From Helianthus annuus (Eukaryota > Streptophyta > Magnoliopsida > Asterales > Asteraceae), in NCBI RefSeq assembly GCF_002127325.2, contig NC_035438.2:89652385-89716384 (forward strand): a stretch of 64,000 nt of DNA, written 5' to 3'. The notes beneath the pieces were generated by a model. It saw nothing but the letters and a program-made list of their open reading frames with translations, made no database searches and was not told the origin of the DNA. Below, one piece after another: positions 56,176-64,000 of the stretch; positions within the stretch are counted from its first letter, which is position 1; every line of letters begins with the position of its first letter. Made by a program: the position numbers and the translations under genes.

Positions 56176-58623
56176 TACTACGTTATCTCCTCAGAGTTGT
56201 GTCGTTCCTAGGTAAGTCCATATAATGCCAAAGTGAATGACCGCGTAATCGAATCAAGACTTATTCAGATTACATGAATGTAAGGACGTTTCGCATCAAT
56301 AAGAACCCGGCGGTTCAATTGAATTTGTTCAAGAAATCGATGTCAAGTGAACGAGTCGTAGTGATACTGTCACCAATATGAGTAAATTTATAGGGTTCAA
56401 CAAGAGAGGAATTTTGACCAGTAGAATTCCAAATGAACGTTCACAATATGCAAATTAATTTTTGAAACCATAGAATTTACTACCAACGGAAACTTGTGTT
56501 GGTTGTTGTATGATCGAAACTCGAATTTAACAAGTTCATTAAAATAGAATCATAAAAATGACTTGTCAACTATCGAACCAATAAATGTATAAGACAAAAT
56601 CAAAGTGTTGACATTGTTGAGTTGCAAGGATACACCGAAATGAAGTACAACCGAAACTGGTGTATCATCGTCTTAATACATAGTTGCATTAAGATTATTT
56701 AAATGATTAGTCAAACGAAAAGCATACATGGTTTTGCATGAAACAATCGATCACGATTAGCACAAGCTACAAGTTTATACCGACACCACAAGGTGTCGTA
56801 GTGATTGTAACAATTCAATAATAGTGGTGATAAACAAGTTCACCGTGTTTTAAATCAAATGAAGGCTCAACGAAATAAATGTGGATGTTCCAAACAAATC
56901 CCATAGGATTTTCAACTGAAAATGAAATAATTAAATAATGTTTTTCAATCGAAAATCAAAGAGCAATAAATATCACAAAATGTTCGATCGATGAAAGAAC
57001 CGTTAGGAGGTACACCAGAATCTATAACATGAATTATGTACCATTATCTTAACACACGATTGTATTAAGACTACTTTAATATGATAAAAACCAATAAAGC
57101 GGATTTAATATCAACAAACAAATAAATAAATAATTTAATCCGTACATGATGCGGGCAACGAGATTAGCGCAAGCTTCAAATTTGTGAGAACGTCACCACA
57201 AGGTGATCGTGATCAACGAAACGATTCAATGAAGTCGAAGACCAAACAAGCGTGTTATGGTTCAAAGCAAATGAAGTGCTTATTGGGATTATTTCGAATA
57301 TGATGGCCTCAATCCATCATATGGAATCTTGAATCGAATATATATTACGAGCAAGTTCAACAATTGAACTTGGTTTAGACACAATCCAACAATGAATTCA
57401 TGTATCAATAAGAAAGTTTCGACATGGTTACAACAAACAGACCATGTATGTAACTTGAAAAGAAAAGGAGTTTTCAACGAGTTCGTTGACTCGATGCCAA
57501 AGAGTTAACACTTTGCAATAATGCAGTGATCCAAATTACAATGCAAAACACGAACATAGCAAAACAATATTGAACGTTAGTAAAGCAACAATTTAGAGTG
57601 AAGCCACCGATGGTCTTCACGAATCAATTTAACCGCATGTGTAACAAACAAAACATCTGTAAGATATGAATTTGTCAAGAAATGAAGCAATTGAGTGTTC
57701 GCTATCAAGAAATGAAATCTTCGTGATGCAATGACCGTTAAGGGGGAGTAGAAATGTAAAAAAAATCTACTCACTAGATGCAAAAGTCGGAATTTCAATA
57801 AAAGAAATTTAAGGACTTTACCTGGAATTTCGAACATAGCGTAATCGCCATAAGTGAAATAGGGGGAAAGCGAAGACGTGTGACTTCTTTTGCAACGCCA
57901 AAAATTGTGAGTCTCTTCAGAGTAAGTATAGATTGTTGTGAAATCCCAGTTAAACATACCTCAGCGTGATTGGTGTCATTTGCAGGATCGCGTGGTAATT
58001 TGCCGCATTTCGATCAGTAATTCTCTCGCTGACAGAATTAACATCATTGTTGTCGTGCCCAAGTGTGTTTTCCCCAAGGCCTTGCCTCGAAAGTCGTGTG
58101 TGATGTACTTCGACGTCCGCTGACGTATAGTTTAAGTTTCACGTATATTCGCGCACCAGCGTTTCGTTCCGCATAGAATGTGATGTGCTCCGACATCCGT
58201 TGACGTATAGTTTGAGTTTCATGTATCATCGTGCACTAGCGTTTCGTTCCACGTAGGTTACCTGCTCGGGTAAGTGAAATAGCATAGAAGGCATAATATA
58301 ATGGTATTTGCTCGAGTAGTCACGGTTTCTAAGGGAGGACCTTTAATGAGTTTCGACATAAGCTTTACAAAGGTCCTAAATGCATGTTATCCAAAACTCT
58401 CAAATTCTTGCTTAATGTATGAATCTGTTTCGTGAACTGTGTATCAACACAACACTTATGATTGTTTAAAACCAAGACTGTTGACTCATTGATTTCGGCA
58501 ACGGTTGGAATCCCATATTCAGTCCTAGGCGTTCTGTATGTGTTCATGTCTTAATGATCTAAGTCCCCAAAGGAAAAGGAGGTTAAAGCCTAGGTATCTA
58601 CAGAAACCTAATTCGCTGAAACC
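56176..58623 (-). other. E10 interior, non-coding
   Basis: No retroviral domain is recognisable. A 126-codon minus-strand frame (57577-57957, starting MFNWDFTTIY) has no motif I know. Near the PBS is a direct repeat of about 80 bp (58101-58258). Confidence 0.6.
58101..58258. repeat. Two tandem 80-bp units in E10
   Basis: Units start TGATGTACTTCGACGTCC (58101) and TGATGTGCTCCGACATCC (58181). Both continue GACGTATAGTTT and end with GCGTTTCGTTCC. Confidence 0.9.
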
Positions 58624-58639
58624 TATAGCTCTGATACCA
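58624..58639 (-). other. E10 primer-binding site, initiator tRNA-Met type
   Basis: The minus strand reads TGGTATCAGAGCTATA, three bases from the LTR terminus at 58643. Confidence 0.9.
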
Positions 58640-58642
58640 ATC

Positions 58643-60862
58643 TGTCACACCCCGAAATATCAGAGCTTGGCGTGACTGGACCGGTATCTTCACTGCACAG
58701 CGGAAGCAAAAAGCTAAGACTTCTAAACAATGAACGCCCGCTAAGTACTCGAATTCCCATGGGTTCTCCTATTCCAACCATTCCATAGTTTTGAAAATGC
58801 AACCTGAGAAAGAACATGCGGAAAAAGTCAACATAAAGTTGAGCGAGTTCATAGTTTGTTTTGAAAAGATTTAAAATAAATCTTTTTGATAACCGGTTTA
58901 AAAGTTGTTGAGAAAGCATAGTAAAATCATTTTCTCGGCATGATATATGAAAGTTGTGAGTCTAGCCCACAATAGTCTTTGTGCATTGCACGAGAGAGAA
59001 TGGGCCGAGCCCAAACGAACCTTTGTAAGCAGGATCAGCGCGTCCTCTTACTTAGGTATAATTTGAAAAAACGTTACCAAAGTTTGTAAATCCATGTATT
59101 TGTGAGTTTACATCAAATGAATCTTAAAAACATTTGAAAGTTCAGTTTATAAGTAGGTATGTAATGCGTCTATGAACATGTTGATCATTAATGTGTAGCT
59201 AAGACATTAATATGTGTGCCGACATAGGAAGCACTCAACCCGGTAGACGATTTAAGTGTCGATTCACTTCGACAGGGACACAAAAGCACTCTAAGTGGCC
59301 GCACAAGGACCGTGAGTGGGGCTCGCCCGTACCCGATAGATCTACCCCCTGTTCAGTGGTCCTTAAAAGGATTAATGGTGCCTAAGTTAGCGCCTATTCG
59401 CACGTGATCCAAGAGTTCATTCCATAGCTTAATCATACCCTAGTTAATATGTATTTCAAAAGAAAAAGGGGGACATAAACCCATTGGGTTGTCTCGTTGT
59501 TCGTACGCAGACCAACCCAGTCCCGTTGTAGTAACTAGGACATTCCCGTCACTAGTCATGAAAATCATGCACGTTTGCGAAAATACGTGTTTGTTATGTA
59601 AAACCGGTATGTTTAGTATAAACCTTTCGTAAACCTTTCAAGTTCGTTGAAATTCATTTGCAACATGGTTTATAAATATGTGTTTTCCTTCATTAAAATA
59701 GTGGTTGCTTTTGCAAAAAGTTGCATGTCTTTCCACCCCCGAAAACATTTTTAAAAATGTTTTCGGGGGTGGAAAGACATGCAACTTTTTGCAAAAGCAA
59801 CCACTATTTTAATGAAGGAAAACACATATTTATAAACCATGTTGCAAATGAATTTCAACGAACTTGAAAGGTTTACGAAAGGTTTATACTAAACATACCG
59901 GTTTTACATAACAAACACGTATTTTCGCAAACGTGCATGATTTTCATGACTAGTGACGGGAATGTCCTAGTTACTACAACGGGACTGGGTTGGTCTGCGT
60001 ACGAACAACGAGACAACCCAATGGGTTTATGTCCCCCTTTTTCTTTTGAAATACATATTAACTAGGGTATGATTAAGCTATGGAATGAACTCTTGGATCA
60101 CGTGCGAATAGGCGCTAACTTAGGCACCATTAATCCTTTTAAGGACCACTGAACAGGGGGTAGATCTATCGGGTACGGGCGAGCCCCACTCACGGTCCTT
60201 GTGCGGCCACTTAGAGTGCTTTTGTGTCCCTGTCGAAGTGAATCGACACTTAAATCGTCTACCGGGTTGAGTGCTTCCTATGTCGGCACACATATTAATG
60301 TCTTAGCTACACATTAATGATCAACATGTTCATAGACGCATTACATACCTACTTATAAACTGAACTTTCAAATGTTTTTAAGATTCATTTGATGTAAACT
60401 CACAAATACATGGATTTACAAACTTTGGTAACGTTTTTTCAAATTATACCTAAGTAAGAGGACGCGCTGATCCTGCTTACAAAGGTTCGTTTGGGCTCGG
60501 CCCATTCTCTCTCGTGCAATGCACAAAGACTATTGTGGGCTAGACTCACAACTTTCATATATCATGCCGAGAAAATGATTTTACTATGCTTTCTCAACAA
60601 CTTTTAAACCGGTTATCAAAAAGATTTATTTTAAATCTTTTCAAAACAAACTATGAACTCGCTCAACTTTATGTTGACTTTTTCCGCATGTTCTTTCTCA
60701 GGTTGCATTTTCAAAACTATGGAATGGTTGGAATAGGAGAACCCATGGGAATTCGAGTACTTAGCGGGCGTTCATTGTTTAGAAGTCTTAGCTTTTTGCT
60801 TCCGCTGTGCAATGAAGATACCGGTCCAGTCACGCCAAGCTCTGATATTTCGGGGTGTGACA
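58643..60862. repeat. Perfectly centred palindrome replacing the E10 5' LTR (2 x 1110 bp)
   Basis: 58643-59752 equals the last 1110 bp of the E10 LTR (compare 52071-53180). 59753-60862 is its reverse complement with no spacer. The centre falls in ACATTTTTAAAAATGT. At least one mismatch between arms exists (C at 58694 against its partner), so the arms are not a trivial copy. About 3 kb of LTR, including the promoter, is missing from this end. Confidence 0.95.
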
Positions 60863-60867
60863 GTGCA
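60863..60867. repeat. Target-site duplication of E10, right copy (GTGCA)
   Basis: Matches 52066-52070. Confidence 0.95.
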
Positions 60868-61638
60868 GATGTTGCTCTAGCACAAACATGGGCTGAATTG
60901 AGAGCACTTATGATGAGAGAGTTTTGTCCTCGTCATGAACAACGAGCGTTGGAGAAGGAGTTTGATGATTTGAAACAAGATAGTGGCGAACACAGGGCAT
61001 ATACTGATAGGTTTGAGGAGTTGAGTCTACTTTGCCCAACTATGGTCGCCCCACTCGACAAGGCTATCGAAAGGTACATCGACGGCCTGCCTGACTCGGT
61101 ACAAGACATTGTCACTGGTAGCAACCCTACCACACTCCGTCAGGCCATTGAGCTATCTGCAACCTTGACTGAATCGCAGATCAGAAAGCATAAACTTTTT
61201 CGAAAAGGTGACAAGAAATCAGCCGGGGAATCGAACCCAATCGAGGAATCAAAGACCATGGATGAACAGACTGAATCTCCTAAGAAGTCAAGGAAGCGAA
61301 AGGCTTCTCAAAACTTCGCCGTGGTCGCTCACAATGGTCAAGCCGTCCCCAACCAACCAGCTCAACCCCCTGCTAGAAAACCATACAATGGAACTGCACC
61401 CTTGTGCAGCCAATGTAGCCTCCATCATCACGCCAATGTACAGTGCCGCAAATGCCAAACTTGTGGACTCATAGGCCATACAACAAGAATCTGCCCAGCT
61501 GCAGCTGCACCAAACCAAGCTGGCAACAATCCCGCTCAAGGTCGTTTCCTACCAGGTTCTTGTTTCAACTGTGGCGAGATGGGTCATTTCCGAAGAAATT
61601 GCCCAAAGCTTGCTAATGCAAATCCAGCACAAGGATGA
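60863..61638 (+). pseudogene. E9 gag, second piece (capsid end and two zinc knuckles)
   Basis: It resumes the gag frame after E10: WAELRALMMREFCPRHEQRA, RFEELSLLCPTMVAP, RYIDGLPDSVQDIV, a basic KKSRKRKAS linker, then knuckles CQTCGLIGHTTRIC and CFNCGEMGHFRRNC, and ends ANANPAQG-stop at 61636-61638. In complete relatives this point continues into protease, so E9 encodes gag alone. The apparent longer open frame from 60586 begins in the inverted LTR arm of E10 and is not a real gene start. Confidence 0.88.
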
Positions 61639-62699
61639 TCACCCGACTGACTAGAAGACGACATCGTTTAGAAATAATCATATGTATTAAGTTTCTTTTG
61701 TTGTCAAGATCCAAGGAACAGTTGATATCGTTGTTTATAAATAAATCTTTCATTTACATTGCAATGTATTTCGATGGTTGCATGTATAAACGACATATCC
61801 CTTGCAATACCGACAATCAAGGAACCGTATTCCTTGAAGAACAAACTACCCCCAAAATTCTCCCATTCTATAATCGCTTGCGTCTTCCACGGAATTCCTA
61901 AGTACCCGTTTATTCTAAGGAAACGAAGTACAAGGCGCAGGTTACAACACAAGACGAATACCCAAGGTACCACTATAAATCCTTAATAGGGTACCTAGGA
62001 ATTTCCCGTAAGTCTTTAATTGTTGTATACCTTCATTCGAATGTGGTGATTCCTTGTAATCAAAAATCGAATTTTGGGAGATCTTTCTACCTTCTCAGGT
62101 AGATTCCAGTGAACATTGAGATCCGTCGACAGGTTTCCATATCCGTATTCAATCGATAACAAGTTAATAACAAATTATGATCAAATTAAACAATTATGTG
62201 ACTATGTGCTTATGTGTTTCCTTATGTATTGTTGTGTGATCCAAAGTATGTTATCCAAATCTTCGTAGAATCTTACATATCCGTGTACAAGAGATTCATA
62301 GTAGGATGCCCAAAGGTATTACTTAAAATCCTCAATGGACTTCTATGTTATAGTTAAGTCCCTCGGATTATAAAGTACTACTTCATAATTAGACCCCTTG
62401 AGTGGTCTAGCTAAACAGATTCATCCAAAAATCTGGTTAGGGATATCATGTGATGATATAGCTGAAAGGACTCCTTGGTGGCCTAACCAAGAGGATCCCC
62501 TGTCGATCTAATTAAAAGGAACCGATGGAAGTCTAGTCACCCTCGTCACAAGTTTGATATCCTTCCCCAAAACATTACAAAACAAACTGTGCGGACTGTG
62601 CAAGGGATTACGTAATTATGGATGCATACATAATTATGGAATTTAGTGCACAGAAATCACAGCAAGTTCTGTCATGTGTCTGGAGTTAACCCTATTCAT
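61639..62699 (+). other. E9 3' non-coding region
   Basis: No pol remnant is visible. About 320 bp (62380-62700) resemble the E7 region next to its LTR, showing that both inherited the same 3' module. Confidence 0.65.
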
Positions 62700-63610
62700 T
62701 TCCAATTCTGATGAAGCATCCGTTGAGGAAAAATGAACTAGCTATTCATTTTTCACTTCTGAAGAATATCCGTTGAGGAAATGAATATCCGTTTATCCTT
62801 CATTTCCAAATCTGAAGAATACCCGTCGAGGAAAATGACTCCGTTTGTTCATTTTCGTTCTGAAGATTTATCCGTTGAGGAAATGAATATCCGTTTATCC
62901 TTCATTTCCAAATTTGAAGAATACCCGTTGAAGATGACCCCGTTTGCTCATTTTCGTTTCTGAAGATTTATCCGTTGAGGAAATGAATATCCGTTGTGTA
63001 ATCCTTCATTTCCAACTCTGAGGAAGCAACCGTTGAAGATGACTCCGTTAGTTCATTTTCGTTTCTGAAGATTATCCGTTGAGGAAATGAATATCCGTTG
63101 TGTAATACTTCATTTCCAACTCTGAGGAAGCAACCGTTGAAGATGACCCCGTTTGTTCATTTTCGTTTCTGAATTATCCGCTGAGGAAATGAATATCCGT
63201 TGTGTAATACTTCATTTCCAACTCTGAGGAAGCAACCGTTGAAGATGGCCCCATTTGTTCATTTTCGTTTCTGAAGATTATCCGTTGAGGAAATGAATAT
63301 CCGTTGTGTAATCCTTCATTTCCAACTCTGAGGAAGCAACCGTTGAAGATGACTCCGTTAGTTCATTTTCGTTTCTGAAGATTATCCGTTGAGGAAATGA
63401 ATACCCGTTGTGTAATACTTCATTTCCAACTCTGAGGAAGCAACCGTTGAAGATGACCCCGTTTGTTCATTTTCGTTTCTGAAGATTATCCGTTGAGGAA
63501 ATGAATATCCGTTGTGTAATCCTCCATTTCCAATTCTGATGAAGCAACCGTTGAAAATGACCCGTCTGTTCATTTTCGTTTCGGAAGAATGACCGTTAAG
63601 GAAATGACAA
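62700..63610. repeat. E9 tandem array, about 103-bp units made of two alternating hairpins
   Basis: GAGGAAATGAA recurs at about 62775, 62877, 62977, 63081, 63183, 63287, 63391 and 63495 (spacings 100-104). Each unit has two halves of about 51 bp: one with GGAAATGAA...TTCATTTCC, the other with GAAAATGA...TCATTTTC. Frames read through the array in either strand are repeat artefacts. Confidence 0.9.
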
Positions 63611-63672
63611 GATATTGCCTTACATATCATTGGTGGTTATTTGGCAAATTCACAAATAGACTCCTACGAATA

Positions 63673-63708
63673 AATTTCGGGACGAAATTTCCTAAAGTAG
63701 GGGAGACT
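63673..63708 (+). other. E9 3'-end dyad and polypurine tract
   Basis: AATTTCGGGACGAAATT (63673-63689) then AAAGTAGGGGAGAC directly before the 3' LTR. The purine tract is the same as in E7. Confidence 0.9.
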
Positions 63709-64000
63709 GTGACACCTGTGTCACCGCGACCATCAAACAAATACCAAGTCGATGAAATATTGTATTTCATACTTGGGATCTTGTATAAATATGTGTATGT
63801 TTTGCACATATCAATTATTGTTCAATTTCAAACTCTACATTGCTTTCTAGAGCATTATACGCAAACTGGTGCGTAAACGTACTCAGTTTAATGCGACAAA
63901 TACTCCGGAACATCAACATATACTCAACATACCTTAAATAACCTTTACATAACTTAGAAATAAGTTTTGAAGGCTTGGGTATAGCAAAAACAAGTTAATT
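63709..64000 (+). repeat. E9 3' LTR, first 292 bp (window ends)
   Basis: Matches 47622-47913 with one difference noticed (TGCGAC against TGTGAC). Confidence 0.95.

Larger units (their letters stand above)
52071..60862 (-). mobile_element. E10: non-autonomous gypsy-derived element with a palindromic 5' LTR
   Basis: Minus-strand order: palindromic 5' terminal segment (58643-60862), PBS (58624-58639), about 2.5 kb of non-coding interior, dyad and purine tract (56138-56175), 3' LTR (52071-56137). It is flanked by GTGCA on both sides, so this structure is a bona fide insertion into E9 gag. No gag or pol domain is recognisable in the interior. Confidence 0.9.
47622..64000 (+). mobile_element. E9: gag-only gypsy-derived LTR element, interrupted by E10
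   Basis: 5' LTR 47622-51100, PBS 51108, leader, gag split by E10 (51717-52070 and 60863-61638), a non-coding 3' region with a hairpin array, purine tract, and the first 292 bp of the 3' LTR. No protease, RT, RNase H or integrase is encoded, which fits the TR-GAG class of non-autonomous elements. Both LTR starts agree over about 290 bp with one visible difference, so insertion was recent. It is inserted in the E8 RNase H region (left flank CCTGG). Confidence 0.9.

Noticed and set aside
58643..60862. Palindrome as a fold-back sequencing or assembly artefact
   Set aside because: A fold-back read would continue the inverted copy into the PBS and interior. Here it stops exactly at the LTR terminus and is followed by the GTGCA duplication and the correct gag continuation, and the arms differ at one base or more. 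Not fully excluded without raw reads.
62700..63610. Repeat array as a CRISPR
   Set aside because: Units are continuous and similar throughout, with no unique spacers, and lie in a plant retrotransposon.

Overview
This window looks like repeat-rich nuclear DNA from a flowering plant, most probably a member of the sunflower family (Asteraceae). That family call rests on remembered resemblance of the LTR-retrotransposon proteins and has not been searched. I found no host gene, rRNA, tRNA or CRISPR. All 64 kb can be read as LTR retrotransposons inserted into one another. I number the elements E1-E10.

Nesting, inferred from which element interrupts which: E5 (a broken minus-strand reading frame, 33395-34989) is cut on its left by E3 and on its right by E6. 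E3 is a Sirevirus-like Ty1/copia element with a very large gag and no pol (12586-17134 and 31216-33394). It is interrupted by E2 (minus-strand gypsy, 5445-12585) and by E4 (a nearly intact plus-strand gypsy, 17135-31210, flanked by TGAAT on both sides). E1 (minus-strand gypsy, 1-5444) sits inside the 3' LTR of E2. On the right, E6 (copia, from 34990) is cut by E7 (minus-strand gypsy, from 37054), E7 by E8 (plus, from 41467), E8 by E9 (plus, from 47622), and E9 by E10 (52071-60862, flanked by GTGCA). The far ends of E1, E2, E3, E6, E7, E8 and E9 lie outside the window.

Coding content: only E4 keeps uninterrupted genes. These are a 1538-residue gag-pol with protease, reverse transcriptase, RNase H, DD35E integrase and a chromodomain-like tail, plus an unusual acidic, proline-rich 526-residue ORF upstream. 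E1, E3 and E8 hold pseudogenes, E7 an integrase fragment, and E9 an interrupted gag with no pol. E2 and E10 have about 2.5 kb of mostly non-coding interior. All legible primer-binding sites match the 3' end of initiator tRNA-Met.

The most interesting signals are structural. (1) The E4 leader holds about 15 consecutive small hairpins whose stems change in a compensatory way. (2) The 5' LTR of E10 has been replaced by an exact 2 x 1,110-bp palindrome pivoting on a native 16-nt palindrome, yet it is flanked by a target-site duplication. (3) A stem-loop in the transcribed part of the E8 and E9 LTRs shows compensatory changes. (4) A conserved dyad (AATTTCG-GGA-CGAAATT type) lies just before the 3' LTR of every gypsy element whose 3' end is visible, and is duplicated in E1 and E2. 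(5) Several arrays lie at functional positions, such as a promoter-proximal minisatellite in E7 and an alternating-hairpin array in E9.
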